64,000 nt of DNA. It comes from CAVTHW01 sp963734625 (GTDB lineage Bacteria > Acidobacteriota > Terriglobia > Bryobacterales > Bryobacteraceae). Positions 54,632 to 64,000 of the stretch are shown one piece after another; position 1 is the first letter of the stretch, and each line of letters begins with the position of its first letter. The notes beneath the pieces were generated by a model. That model was not told the origin of the DNA and did no database searches. It was given only the letters and a program-made list of their open reading frames with translations. The position numbers and the translations under genes were made by a program. The DNA lies in assembly GCA_963734625.1 (NCBI GenBank), contig CAVTHW010000015.1, positions 1-64,000 of the forward strand, read 5' to 3'.

Positions 54632-55141
54632 TTAAAGCGCCTGGGGAAGGGCCAAAGACGCCTTGAGAAGGGCCTTTTGAAGCATTCTAGCGGCTTCAGC
54701 CTCAGTGCGCTCGCGCGAAACGGCAATCTCCGTGATCAGCATGCGGCGCGCCTGGTCCAGCATCTTCTTTTCGCGGAACGAGAGCGGCTTGGACAGTTGC
54801 AGGACCAGCAGCCCCTTGAGCACCTCCGCCATCTGGAGCATGTTGCCCGTCCGCATCTTCTCGGAACTTTCCTTGAAACGCTCCTTCCAGTCGCCATTTG
54901 ACTTGCAGCGCCCGCAGGAGAGGAAATCGAGGACTCGCGCCATTTCCCCGTTGCGGGTCACCTTGCGCAGCCCGAGGTGTTCCACATGCGAGCAGGGAAC
55001 CATCACGGTGAGGCTACTACAAAGTAAACGAAGGAGATAGAAGCGTTCGTGCTGGCAGCCGAAGGACCGGAAGGATACGTTCTCAATCACCCCCACCCCA
55101 TGGTTGGGGTAAACCACCTTCTCGCCGATCTGGAAGAGCAT
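54632..55141 (-). CDS. CarD/CdnL-type transcription regulator
   Basis: About 169 residues. MLFQIGEKVVYPNHGVGVIE opens the RNA-polymerase-binding Tudor-like domain, and the C-terminal helical half has EKMRTGNMLQMAEVLKGLLV and LSFREKKMLDQARRMLITEI, the CarD DNA-binding helical domain with the expected SxREKKML-type motif. CarD stabilises promoter open complexes and adjusts rRNA and stress transcription. It sits 97 nt downstream of the polyprenyl synthetase gene. Confidence 0.92.
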   Translation of the reverse strand: MLFQIGEKVVYPNHGVGVIENVSFRSFGCQHERFYLLRLLCSSLTVMVPCSHVEHLGLRKVTRNGEMARVLDFLSCGRCKSNGDWKERFKESSEKMRTGNMLQMAEVLKGLLVLQLSKPLSFREKKMLDQARRMLITEIAVSRERTEAEAARMLQKALLKASLALPQAL

Positions 55142-55238
55142 AGCCCTTAGGCCTGGCACAGAAATGCCGAAGGTGGATATTAAGGCAGATTCCACAAAAA
55201 GTCAATAAGAAAACGGGCCTCGCTGCGGGCCTCGAGGC

Positions 55239-56241
55239 TCAGTGGTCTCTCTCGGTGACCAGCTCCGTCAGCGTGGTCAGGGCGCGCTGATAGGGGGAAT
55301 CGGGGAAGGTGGCGATCAGGTCGCGGGCCTTTTGCGTGAATGCCTCCGCCCGCTGCATCGCGCGCCGGACGCCTTGGTGCCTCTCGATCAGGGCCAGGAT
55401 GCTGGTGAATGGCGTTTGGTCGTAGCCGCGGCTGGTCAGAACATCTTCTACCAACCGCCGCTCGCTTTCGCCGGCCACTTCCAGCGAGTAGACCAGCGGG
55501 AGGGTCACTTTGCCTTCCCTGAGGTCGCTGCCGACGGGCTTGCCGAGGACGGTCTCCGTGGCGGTGAAGTCCAGCACGTCGTCCACGCACTGGAAGGCCA
55601 TGCCCAGGTTCCAGGCGTATTCTCCCAGCACGCCGCAAGCGTCCTCAGCGGCGCCGGCGGCCATCGCGCCCAGCCGCGCGCAGGAGGAAAACAGGCGGGC
55701 CGTCTTGCGGTCCACCAGTTCCATGTAGGCGGCTTCGGTCACCGCCATGGAGCCGATGCGCTCCAGTTGCAGCAACTCCCCTTCGACCATGGTCTGGGTC
55801 AGACTAATGAGGATATCGAGGATCGGGAAAACTGCCTTCCCTCAGCGCGATCTGAAACGCCTGCATGTAAAGCCAGTCGCCCGCCAGCACCGAGGTGTGA
55901 TTTCCCCACAGCACATTGGGCGAAGGCTGGCCGCGGCGGGTCTGGGCGACATCAATGACGTCGTCGTGCACCAGCGTGGCGGTGTGGATCATCTCCACCA
56001 CGGCCGCCAGACGGATGGCGCGTTCGCCGCCATCCCCGATCAGCCTGGAAGACATCAGCAGCAGGGCCGGCCGCAGGCGCTTGCCGCCGCTCGAGTGCAG
56101 GTAGCGCCCGATGGAATTGACCGCGCTGGCCGACGAGGCCAGGTGCAGCTCAATCTCGGCGTCAACACGCTGGAGACCGTCCCGAACCAGTTCGAAGATG
56201 TCCTTGGGAGCGACGACTTGATTCAACTTCCGAGCCTCATG
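55239..56241 (-). CDS. ispB: Polyprenyl diphosphate synthase, frameshifted
   Basis: Makes the long-chain prenyl tail of quinones by head-to-tail isopentenyl additions. Motifs: GGKRLRPALLLMSSRLIGDG, first Asp-rich motif LVHDDVIDVAQTRRGQPS, GNHTSVLAGDWLYMQAF, then GMAFQCVDDVLDFTATETVL second Asp-rich motif and LPLVYSLE. One extra G near 55824 (CCCGATCC) breaks the frame; removing it gives FPILDILISLTQTM. Start is also uncertain: ATG 56241 has a perfect AGGAG site but needs one base restored to give MRLRKLNQV; a TTG at 56226 is the first in-frame alternative. Last gene of the purE-larC-metG-tatD operon; tatD ends 13 nt before. Confidence 0.85.
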
Positions 56242-56254
56242 GAAACTCCTCAGT

Positions 56255-57050
56255 TTACCCGTTGCCCCTCGGCTGTGGCAAACACAGCCGCGCGAAGTTG
56301 CCGGTAGCCGCCGCGGCCAGGGTCTCGGGCGGCTCGCCCCGGGCCTCGGCCAGCCGGCGCACGGTCTCGACAATGAAGGCCGGCTCGTTGCGCTTTCCGC
56401 GCCAGGGGGCGGGAGCCAGATAGGGGGCGTCGGTCTCGACCAGCAGCCGGTCGAGCGGCGTGCGCACGGCCGCCTCGCGCACTTTGTCCGCCTTCGGAAA
56501 GGTCACGATTCCCCCAAAGGCCAGATGCAAAGCCCATATCGAGAGCGCGGCCGGCTTCCTCCGGACCGCCGGAGAAACAATGCACGATGCCGCCCGGTCC
56601 CGCCGCCGGCCAGTGCGCCTCCAGCAGCCGCCAGGTGTCTTCCCAGGCGTCCCGGGTGTGGATCACGATCGGTTTGCGCGCCTCGGCCGCGATGCTCATC
56701 TGTTCGATGAAAGCCGCGCGCTGCGCCTCCCGCGGGGAGTTGTCGTAGTAGTAATCCAGGCCGATTTCGCCCACCGCGACGACCTTGGGATGCGCCGCCA
56801 GCTCCCGCATTCTGCGCCAGGTCTCCGGCGTAGCCTTACCGGCGTAGTGCGGGTGGACCCCCACGCTGGCGAACACGCAGCCGTGCGTCTCGGCGAGCCG
56901 GATGCCCGCCTCCAGATCCGGAGGCCCGTTGCCGGTGCCGATGGCCAGCAGGCAGGTCACGCCGGCGGCCAAAGCGCGTTCGATGACGGCTTCCCGGTCG
57001 GGGTCGAATTGCGGGTCATCCAGGTGACAATGCGAGTCGACCAGATTCAT
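56255..57050 (-). CDS. tatD: TatD-family DNase/hydrolase, frameshifted
   Basis: Metal-dependent hydrolase of the amidohydrolase superfamily, active on DNA 3' ends. MNLVDSHCHLDDPQFDPDRE is the N-terminal HxH motif; SVGVHPHYAG, VGEIGLDYYYDNSPREAQRA, IVIHTRDAWEDT and VHCFSGGPEEAGRALDMG follow. The frame breaks after MGF near 56527; removing one G (TTTGCAT to TTTCAT) gives FHLAFGGIVTFPKADKVREA and LLVETDAPYLAPAPWRGKRN, then stop. About 264 residues. ATGA overlap with metG. One-base insertion. Confidence 0.87.
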
Positions 57051-58979
57051 CGCAGCTTGGTACCGACGGGCACGTCGCCCGCGATGGCGACCAGCACGGG
57101 TTTCCCGCCTTCGGGCGAGGCTGCCAGGATCATTCCGTTCGAAGTCAGGCCCCGCAGCTTGCGCGGCTGGAGATTGGCCACGATGACCACCTTCCGCGCA
57201 GTCATCTCCTCCGGCGTGTACGCCTCCGCAATGCCGGCCACGATGCTGCGCGGCTCGGGCTCGCCGACATCGACCTGCATGTGCAGCAGCTTGTCGGCGC
57301 CCTTGACCCGTTCGGCCGAGAGCACCAGCCCGACGCGCATCTCGACCTTGGCGAACTCGTCGATCGAGATCTTTCCGTCCCCAGCGGCCGCTTCGGCTTT
57401 GGGCGCCGTCTTGCCCATGAGCGCGGCCTGCCGGCCGGTTTCCTCCACTTCGAGGGCGCGCATCCTGGCGATGGCGGGCTTCGCATCGGCACGCGGGAAC
57501 ACCGCGGCCACCTCGCCGATCTTCTGGCCGGCTTCGAGGCGCCCCCAATCGAGCGACTCTAGCTGTACGCCATCGAGCGGCTCCCGCATGCCGAGCTGCT
57601 CCCAGATCTTACTCACCGAAGACGGAATGATCGGATAGAGGAGGGTGCAGGCGATGCGCAGGACTTCGGCGGCCGTGTAGAGCGTCTCGTCGAGCATCGC
57701 GGCGGAGTCCGCGTCCTTCTTCGACGGCCAGAGTCCAAGGCGTCTGCTCGACGATGTACTTGTCGGCCGCGCCGAGCAGCGCCCAAATGGCCTCCAGCCC
57801 TTTGGAAAACTCGAAGGCGTCGAAAGCCTTGACCGCCGCCGTGATGGTGTCGAGCGCCTGCGCCGCGATGGCGGCATTGCCCGCCGATTGCGGGACAGTC
57901 CCTCCGCGATACTGGCGGATCATGGTCAGGGTGCGGCTGGCGAGGTTGCCGAGGCCGTTGGCCAGGTCCGAATTGTAGCGGCCGACCAGCGCGTCGTAGC
58001 TGAAGTTGCCGTCCTGGCCGAACACGATTTCGCGCAGCAGGAAATAGCGCAAAGCGTCTACTCCCATCACCTGCTGGATCGGGGTGGCGCGGATGATGTT
58101 GCCCTTCGACTTGCTCATCTTGTCTTGTTCAAAGAGCAGCCAGCCATGGGCGAAGACCTGTTTGGGCAGCGGCAGGTCCGCCGCCATTAGAAATGCCGGC
58201 CAGTAGATGGCATGGAAGCGCAGAATCTCCTTGCCGATCAGGTGCAGGTCGGCGGGCCAGCGGTCCTCGCCTTCGACGGCGCTCATGTAAGTGGTCAGGG
58301 CGTCGAACCACACGTAGAACACGTGGTTTCCCTCGGCCGGAACCGGGATGCCCCACTTGATGGTGGTGCGGCTGATGGAGAGATCGCTCAACCCCCTCTC
58401 GACGAAGGCCAGCACCTCGTTGCGGCGCGATTCGGGGCGGATGAAGTCCGGGTTCTTCGCGTAAAACTCGAGCAGGCGATCGCGAAAGGCCGAGAGCTTG
58501 AAGAAGTAGTTCTCCTCGGTCACGGTCTCGGTGGGACGCCCGCAGTCGGGGCAAGGATCGCCGGGGCCGGCCTCGTTCACGTAAAGCTCGTCGAAGACGC
58601 AGTACTGGCCGGTGTAGGAACCCTTCTCGATGTAGCCGTTCTTCTGGCAGCGCAGGAAGAGATCCTGAACGACCTTGTAGTGCTCGGGGTTCGACGTCCG
58701 CTTGAAGCGGTCAATCGACAGGCCCAGGATCTCCCATTGCCGGCGAAACTCGGCCGAGATCAGGTCCGTGAACTCTTGCGGCGTCTTGCCCGTGGCCTTG
58801 GCGGCGCGCTCGACTTTCTGCCCATGCTCGTCGGTGCCGGTGGTGAGGACGGACTCATAGCCCTGCATCCGCTTGAAGCGGCTGATGGCGTCGGCGGCGA
58901 TGGTGGTATAGGCGTGGCCGATGTGCGGCGCGGCGTTCACGTAGTAGATCGGGGTGGTGAGGTAATACTTTTTGCTCAT
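57047..58979 (-). CDS. metG: Methionyl-tRNA synthetase, frameshifted
   Basis: Charges tRNA-Met. Full-size about 643 residues. MSKKYYLTTPIYYVNAAPHI includes HIGH (PHIGHAY), DEHGQKVERAAKATG, zinc-knob cysteines (CPDCGRPTETV), the KMSKS loop (DKMSKSKGNIIRATPIQQVM), and the C-terminal OB-fold tRNA-binding domain (KISIDEFAKVEMRVGLVLSA, LRGLTSNGMILAASPEGGKP). The frame breaks at about 57722: PWTLAV is followed, after removing one G from GTCGAAGAAG, by KKDADSAAMLDETLYTAAEV. Essential, so most likely a sequencing error. Overlaps larC and tatD by ATGA. Confidence 0.93.
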
Positions 58980-60137
58980 TTCCGGGTCTTCCAATAGGCC
59001 AGGTTCGCTTCGGCCAGAATCTGTTTGAGCGGCACGCCGGCCTGGATGGCCAGCTTCCGGCAGTCCTCGTATTCGGGGGCGTAAGCGCCGCCGTTTCCGG
59101 AAACCTTAAAGCGCACCGTGCCGTGCGGCGTCTCGACTTCCACCACGCGGCGGGCCTGAACGCGGCGTTCGGCCGCAAAGATGCGGACGCCGAGGCTCGA
59201 GGTCTCGGCAAAAACGATTCCGGCCAGCTTCTCCTGGTCCTCGGGCCTGGCGATCACGCGGAGCAGCGTGCCGGGCCGGTTCTTCTTCATGAACACGGGC
59301 GAGAAGGACACGTCCAGCGCGCCGGCTTCGAGGAGTTGCTCCATGGCGTAGCCCAGCACCTGCGGGCTCAGGTCGTCCAGGTTGGCCTCGATGACGGCGA
59401 CCGTGGTGGCCTCGGAGGCGCCGCTGGATTCGCCGACGATCACCCGCAGAACATTGGCGTGCTCGGCGAAATCGCGGTCGCCGGCGCCGTAACCGATGGC
59501 CTCGATCCGCATGGGGGGCAGCACTCCGAAGCGGCTGGCCAGTGACGACGGCGACGGCGGCTCCGGTCGGCGTGGTCAGCTCCAACTCGGGACCGCGGGC
59601 GTACACCGGCTTTCCAACCAGCAGGGCCGCGGTGGCCGGGGCCGGCACGGGCAGCACGCCGTGCTCGGTCTTCACCGTTCCGCTGCCGACGTTGACCGCC
59701 GAGCAGTGGATCTCCTCGACTCCCAGCAGCTCGAAGCCCAGGCACGCGCCCACGATGTCGGCGATCGAATCCACCGCGCCGACCTCGTGAAAATGGACCT
59801 TCTCGAGGGGCACTTGATGGACGGCGGCCTCGGCCTCTCCCAAGCGCTGGAACACGGCGGCGGCATTGGTCTTCACCCGCTCCGGCAGCTCCGCCGCCTG
59901 GATCATGGACAGGATATGCGGCAGGTGACGGTGCTTCTTGGTCTCGACCGCGCGAACGCGGAACTTGGTGGCGCCGACGCCGCAGCGCACGGTCTTCTCG
60001 AATTGAAACTCCGCGCCGGTCTGAAGCGAAGACAGGCCCTCGACGATGCGTTCGGCGCTGGCGCCCGCGTCGGCGAGCGCGCCCACCAGCATGTCGCCGC
60101 TGATTCCGGAGAATGCGTCCAGGTAGCAGAGTCGCAT
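58976..60137 (-). CDS. larC: LarC nickel-pincer cofactor insertion protein, frameshifted
   Basis: LarC inserts nickel into the pyridinium cofactor of lactate racemase-type enzymes. Start MRLCYLDAFSGISGDMLVGA is the LarC signature, with HFHEVGAVDSIADIVGACLG, TEHGVLPVPAPATAALLVGK and later EANLDDLSPQVLGYAMEQLL, VKNRPGTLL-like motif. The frame breaks near 59542: dropping one G from CTGGCC gives VTASRFGVLPPMRIEAIGYG. Repaired length about 386 residues. LarA and LarE are not in the window, so the enzyme served is unknown. Sits in a purE-larC-metG-tatD operon. Confidence 0.88.
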
Positions 60138-60145
60138 GGGGTTGA

Positions 60146-60640
60146 TTAGGGCACGATCGCGCCGAGCACGTTCTTCGCCTGTTCCTGGCGGAATTGCCGC
60201 AGCTTCTCCTTCAGTTCCGGGCGCCGGATGGCGACGACGGCGATGGCCAGCAGCGCGGCATTGATGGCCCCCGGCTCGCCGATACCCAGGGTGCCGACCG
60301 GGATGCCGCCGGGCATCTGCACCGTCGAGAGCAGGGAATCGAGGCCGTTGAGCGCGGCGCTTTCGATGGGGACTCCGAAGACCGGCAGCAGGGTATGCGC
60401 GGCCACCACCCCAGCCAGGTGGGCCGCTCCGCCGGCTGCCGCGATGATCACCTCAATGCCGCGCTCCTCAGCGGCCGAGGCGTAGGCCGCGGTTTCGACC
60501 GGAGTGCGATGCGCCGACAGCACCCGGCACTCGTGCTGAACGCCGAACTTGGTCAGCGTCTCGGAGGCGCGCCGCATGGTCTGCCAGTCCGATTTGCTGC
60601 CCATCATGACGGCTACCAGAGGGTTGGATTCGTGGTTCAT
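60146..60640 (-). CDS. purE: N5-carboxyaminoimidazole ribonucleotide mutase
   Basis: 164 residues. Converts N5-CAIR to CAIR in purine synthesis. LVAVMMGSKSDWQTMRRASE, the SAHRTPVETAAYA loop and GIEVIIAAAGGAAHLAGVVA contain active-site Ser and His; VPIESAALNGLDSLLSTVQM ends it. First gene in a purE-larC-metG-tatD operon, 8 nt before larC. No purK found. Confidence 0.95.
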   Translation of the reverse strand: MNHESNPLVAVMMGSKSDWQTMRRASETLTKFGVQHECRVLSAHRTPVETAAYASAAEERGIEVIIAAAGGAAHLAGVVAAHTLLPVFGVPIESAALNGLDSLLSTVQMPGGIPVGTLGIGEPGAINAALLAIAVVAIRRPELKEKLRQFRQEQAKNVLGAIVP

Positions 60641-60670
60641 AGCTGCTTTCCTAGTGTACTCAATTGCGGG

Positions 60671-61120
60671 TTACGGCCGTCCCGGAGGGGCATCAGAGGC
60701 GCGCAGGGCTTGGAGGAGCTTGTGGGCGCGATAGAAGGAGCGCTCGAGAGAATTCTGGAAGCGGACGAACTTGAAGAGGGTGCGGGGCCCTCCGGCGTCG
60801 TAGATCCAGGCGCGGGCGATTTGATCGCGCGGCGGGGGCGGGTCGGGCCGATCCCGGAGTTCATCACAGTTTGAAGGCGAAGATCAGCTTCTCTCGCTAA
60901 GCCCCTTCTGGGCGGCGATTCCTTCGACCTCGGCTTGAAGGACCCGGGACTCCATGGCGGCGAGGCGGAGGAGGCGCCAGGAGGCGAGGACCATGCGGTC
61001 GATCAGAAAGAGCTCGTCGGGGGTGACGGGGCGGTAATGCTTGTGGAAGCGGGCCTCGAGGCGGCTGAAGGAGGCGGCGTCCTCGCCGGGGAGGAGAAGG
61101 TCGGCGGCAAAGGCCCCGTG
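60671..61120 (-). pseudogene. Decayed gene fragment related to a widespread Acidobacteriota family
   Basis: In one reading frame (60671-61120) the sequence HGAFAADLLLPGEDAASFSR and ELFLIDRMVLASWRLLRLAA is followed by a TGA stop at 60884-60886, then DQIARAWIYDAGGPRTLFKF and NSLERSFYRAHKLLQALRAS before a TAA. The HGAF-like and FKF(V)RF-type segments resemble a common, helical protein family in Solibacter-like genomes (from memory). The in-frame stop and lost N-terminus mark a decayed copy. Confidence 0.55.
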
Positions 61121-61470
61121 GGATATCCCACGCCCTCACCAAGCGCTTGCGAAGTCCGGTGCTGCGACGACGATGCGGACCGGTCTCCCCCATCCCGCGC
61201 TTGCAAATGCGACCCAAAATGCGACAGCCCCGATAAACGTCGCTCACGTCAGCACTTGGCTGTCTTGTCGCCATGTCGGAAACTGAGCGATTACGCCTTC
61301 TGGGAGATCGGTCCCCCGCCACGTCCTTATCGCGTCGCACAGGAATTGCAGGCTGCGGTGCAACTGCCGAAGTCCGGTGTCCTCCTAAACCTGGATGCAA
61401 AGCCAAATCGGTGGCTCGATGTCCCGCAGGCGCACCTGGAGTTGGTGTACGGCCCGGCGCTTCCTCGCCC
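61121..61470. other. Gap between the decayed gene and the PIN gene
   Basis: About 350 nt, nothing recognised. A palindrome GGGATATCCC occurs at about 61120-61129, immediately beside the end of the decayed gene. Could be another fragment of the same decay. Confidence 0.4.
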
Positions 61471-62058
61471 TCACTTCGATGCCCCTCGCTGCTCATTGCT
61501 GAGGTCGATGCCCTGTTCCTCACGGAAGTACTCGACAAACCCCGGAACGTTCTTGGACAGGCTGTGCCGCAGCCGTTGTAGCGAGATTCCGATTGCCCCA
61601 GCCTGTTCATGCAGTTTGCTCACGAACAGGCCGGCATCGAGATCGTAGAGCCCACGCAGGAAACCGGAAGGTCCTTGCACCTCGATCCCCCACGCCTGAA
61701 GGGAAGCTGCCGGGAAGTGACGCTGGTTGTAGGTGACAATCAGTTCGGAGTGGGAGCGAACCGCCGCGGCCAACACATGGCGGTCGCCGGGATCGTTTGT
61801 CATCGCATCGATGAGTGGCTCGAAACCCTCCACCCATGCCTCCGGAAAGTGCCGGTGCATCTCCTCCTCGCGACGGCGTGCGGTATCCGCGGGCATGTCC
61901 CACTTAGCGACTAGGTTTCGGGTCACCTCGTCCATGATCGTCTGCGACCACATCGGCAGGTACAGCCTGGGCGCCTCCGCCATACGCAGAAGCGTATCGG
62001 CCAGTGGCATCGGTATGAGCACGCACGCGTCGAGCACGACGCGGTAGTCGGCCCTCAT
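61471..62058 (-). CDS. PIN-domain protein, likely toxin
   Basis: 195 residues. YRVVLDACVLIPMPLADTLL carries the first PIN Asp, DEVTRNLVAKWDMPADTARR has the Glu, and PGDRHVLAAAVRSHSELIVT with TYNQRHFP has the third acidic site. PIN-domain RNases are toxins of VapC-like toxin-antitoxin pairs. Its start overlaps the stop of the upstream DNA-binding gene by ATGA. Confidence 0.85.
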   Translation of the reverse strand: MRADYRVVLDACVLIPMPLADTLLRMAEAPRLYLPMWSQTIMDEVTRNLVAKWDMPADTARRREEEMHRHFPEAWVEGFEPLIDAMTNDPGDRHVLAAAVRSHSELIVTYNQRHFPAASLQAWGIEVQGPSGFLRGLYDLDAGLFVSKLHEQAGAIGISLQRLRHSLSKNVPGFVEYFREEQGIDLSNEQRGASK

Positions 62059-62543
62059 TCGTCTTCGCCGCCTTCGGGCATGCCGGTCCGATCGTACAAG
62101 CCGGATTCGAAGGCTTCCTTTGCGATGCGGTCCAGTGCCGCCTTGCGCTCGACGTCACGGCGCTTCTGATAAGCAACCAGATCCTTGAGGTAGACGCGCC
62201 GATGACTGCCGACTTTGTGATAGGGGAGATCTCCGGCTTCCAGCAGCTTGATGAGATAAGGCCGGGAAACACCGAGCAGGTCGGCGGCCCGCTGCGTCGT
62301 CAATTGCTGGTTTTCAGGGATCAGGACTATCGCCCTGCCTAGTTGCATGTTGCGCACGATGTCCTTGAGCAGGCGGAAAACAGCGTCCGGCAACTCCACG
62401 CGCTCGCCGTCGGCCCCGACCAAAGCCGGCGTTCCGAGTTGAAGCATTCGGTGCAGCTCCCGAATCTGAACTTCTTCCGACTCCGGCAGCGCGACAGGTT
62501 GCTGGAACATCTTGCCGACCTCCAACTGAAGAGTAGCGCGCAT
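62055..62543 (-). CDS. Excisionase-type DNA-binding protein, likely antitoxin
   Basis: About 162 residues. The MerR/AlpA-type HTH is QQLTTQRAADLLGVSRPYLI, KLLEAGDLPYHKVGSHRRVY, LKDLVAYQKRRDVERKAAL; the family is commonly coded next to PIN toxins. N-terminal part (LQLEVGKMFQQPVALPESEE) is unknown. It precedes the PIN gene with an ATGA overlap, the usual order of antitoxin then toxin. The 62544-62580 stretch upstream is AT-rich and could be the promoter. Confidence 0.8.
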   Translation of the reverse strand: MRATLQLEVGKMFQQPVALPESEEVQIRELHRMLQLGTPALVGADGERVELPDAVFRLLKDIVRNMQLGRAIVLIPENQQLTTQRAADLLGVSRPYLIKLLEAGDLPYHKVGSHRRVYLKDLVAYQKRRDVERKAALDRIAKEAFESGLYDRTGMPEGGEDE

Positions 62544-62623
62544 TAGCAATAAACGCAACACAAATGAATTAATCGAAGCGCTCTACATGCCGACCTGCCT
62601 GGGCGGCACCTGGGCCGCAGCCC

Positions 62624-63829
62624 TCACTTCGGCTGGAGCGGCCGGCGCACTCGTCCTGACCTCCCGTTCAGATCATCCACAAATGCTTGCACATCGAGGG
62701 CCTCGACCCCCGGCGCCAGCGCCCGAGTCGGCGGGGCGGTGGTCGATTTACGGTGGACGACGCTCATTCGGACGGGCGCCCGATCGCCCATGGATCGGCG
62801 CAAAGACCCCAACTGCCCAGCCATGGACGGCTGAACGGTTTTCGAGGCCTTACACTCCACCATCCACAGACCGCCTTGGCCGCTTGGAAAAAGGAAGTCG
62901 ACCTCCAGCCCCTGCTGGTCGCGAAAGTGGTAAAGCTCCTTCCGCCGGCCTTGGTTGACCTGGCTCTTCAGGATCTCCGAAGCCACGAATCCTTCGAACA
63001 AGGCGCCCAGGAACGGCGACCGCTCCAGCTCCGCCTGAGTTGCGATCCCTAACAGGTGGCACGCCAATCCCGAGTCGCCCAGGTACACCTTGGGTGACTT
63101 GACCAGACGCTTACCGAAGTTCTCGAAATAGGGCGGAACCAGGATGATCTGCCCCGTGATTTCCAGAATGTGCAGCCAATCGCCGACGGTCGGAATGGAG
63201 ACGCCGAGCGGAGCCGCCAGATCGGTCTTGTTCAGGATCCGGCCGTGGCGAGCGGCCAGCAGGGCCAGAAAGCGCCGGAAGGCCGCCAGGTCGCGGACGT
63301 TGGTGATGGCACGGACATCGCGCTCCAGGTAGGTCTGGATGTAGGAACTGAACCACAGGGCCCGCTCCGTGGGACGCGCCAGCGCCTCCGGATAGCCGCC
63401 GTGAAGAAGGCTCGCACGCTCCGTCTCGGCCAGACTGAACGGCAGCAGTTGCAGGATGGCGGCGCGCCCCGCCATCGACTCGCTGACGCCCTGCATCAGA
63501 GGAGCCTCTTGGGAGCCCGTGAACAGCCACCGGCCCATTTCGCCGGGGCTCTGATCGATCCGCGTTCGGACGTAGGCGAGCAACTCCGGCACATTCTGGA
63601 TTTCGTCGAACAGCGCGGGGAGCCGCAGCGCTTCGAGCAAGGCCCTGGGATCGGAACGCGCGCGGGCTTGTACGTCGGGATCCTCCAGGAGCACATAGGT
63701 AGCGCGCGGGAAAAGCCTGCGTAGCAGGGTGGTCTTCCCAGCCCGGCGCGGCCCGGTCACCACCACGGCGGGGAAACCGCGGACCGCCCCCAGCACGGTC
63801 CGCCGAATGACGCGGGGGATGAAGCGCAT
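62624..63829 (-). CDS. AAA ATPase with DUF4143 domain
   Basis: 401 residues. Walker A GPRRAGKTTLLRRLFPRATY, Walker B-like LPALFDEIQNVPELLAYVRT, sensor WLFTGSQEAPLMQGVSESM, a winged-helix region (LGVSIPTVGDWLHILEITGQ) and a DUF4143 nuclease-like C-terminus with GLEVDFLFPSGQGGLWMVEC and K in ECKAS. The E-V-D-(F/L)-x...ECK pattern is typical of PD-(D/E)XK-like DUF4143 modules. Function of such ATPases is unknown; they are often in mobile or defence loci. Confidence 0.87.
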   Translation of the reverse strand: MRFIPRVIRRTVLGAVRGFPAVVVTGPRRAGKTTLLRRLFPRATYVLLEDPDVQARARSDPRALLEALRLPALFDEIQNVPELLAYVRTRIDQSPGEMGRWLFTGSQEAPLMQGVSESMAGRAAILQLLPFSLAETERASLLHGGYPEALARPTERALWFSSYIQTYLERDVRAITNVRDLAAFRRFLALLAARHGRILNKTDLAAPLGVSIPTVGDWLHILEITGQIILVPPYFENFGKRLVKSPKVYLGDSGLACHLLGIATQAELERSPFLGALFEGFVASEILKSQVNQGRRKELYHFRDQQGLEVDFLFPSGQGGLWMVECKASKTVQPSMAGQLGSLRRSMGDRAPVRMSVVHRKSTTAPPTRALAPGVEALDVQAFVDDLNGRSGRVRRPLQPK

Positions 63830-64000
63830 GTGAGTATTATAAACTTACACTTTAGATTTCTCAAGTCAAACCGGAAGGACTTGCGCCTGGCCACCCGTTC
63901 ACACGCCGTACATCTCTCGCAACCACCTGAAAACACAGCATCTGCCGTCGGCCACAGGCTAAAGCCCTTGCGTCCGTCTGCTACCCTCAAAACGGGAGGA
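63830..64000. other. Right edge, AT-rich leader
   Basis: A stretch with TATAAACTTACACTTTAGA upstream of the ATPase gene is likely its promoter region. No other gene is seen before the edge. Confidence 0.4.

Overview
The window is a high-GC, gene-dense bacterial chromosome segment from a diderm organism. Lipopolysaccharide heptosyltransferases, a LolA lipoprotein chaperone, type IV pilus genes and TonB-free carboxypeptidase-regulatory-like secreted proteins all point to an outer membrane. DUF1080, Gfo/Idh/MocA oxidoreductases with Tat-type leaders, FGE-sulfatase-like proteins, CarD and zinc-ribbon proteins together resemble Acidobacteriota of the Solibacter/Bryobacter type. That placement is an inference from gene content; no rRNA is present.

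Layout. 0-5 kb: a secreted CarboxypepD_reg protein, then a tight operon of heptosyltransferase II, a degenerate HldE-like nucleotidyltransferase, heptosyltransferase I and an ICMT-like membrane methyltransferase. 5-10.4 kb: a cold-shock-domain protein with a small partner, an RRM protein, a B12-binding radical SAM protein, a DUF362 protein and a frameshifted choline-kinase-like gene. 10.5-16 kb: DUF1080, small membrane proteins and a polyamine locus (agmatine deiminase divergent from deoxyhypusine-synthase-like plus ornithine decarboxylase-like genes). 16-23.8 kb: one leftward operon lolA-gspF-gspE-pilM-pilN-pilO-pilP/gspC-like-pseudopilin, followed by a separate Flp-type pilin. 23.8-28 kb: a TMTC-like membrane protein, a DUF3553-like small protein, cytochrome c, an ArsA-type ATPase and a small partner. 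27.7-32 kb: purQ-purL-purF. 32-37.7 kb: flavodoxin-like reductase, a Cys-rich ferredoxin protein and an aldo/keto reductase-Rieske-SUMF1-Gfo cluster. 37.7-41.8 kb: dnaE and a PemK toxin-antitoxin pair. 41.9-44.7 kb: SUMF1-like protein and tadE/tadE/tadG. 44.8-46.9 kb: an IS1634-like insertion sequence. 47-51 kb: a Gfo oxidoreductase and a fused MFS/spermidine-synthase gene flanked by tRNA-Glu and a copy of the tRNA's 3' end. 51-60.6 kb: TPR protein, zinc-ribbon membrane protein, CarD, and the leftward operon purE-larC-metG-tatD-polyprenyl synthase. 60.6-64 kb: a decayed gene, an excisionase-like/PIN toxin-antitoxin pair and a DUF4143 ATPase.

How the genes work together: purQ/L/F and purE serve IMP synthesis. 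The pilMNO-type inner-membrane platform plus GspE/GspF and pseudopilin build a type IV pilus or type II secretion-like machine, with no secretin or prepilin peptidase here. The polyamine genes would make putrescine and probably homospermidine.

A striking technical feature is that at least twelve otherwise well-conserved genes (including metG, pilB/gspE, purL and larC) each carry a one-base indel, several in short homopolymers. I read these mostly as sequence or assembly errors and annotate the full-length genes across them. The best candidate for an undescribed mobile unit is the 2.5-kb segment bounded by the tRNA-Glu 3' end repeat.
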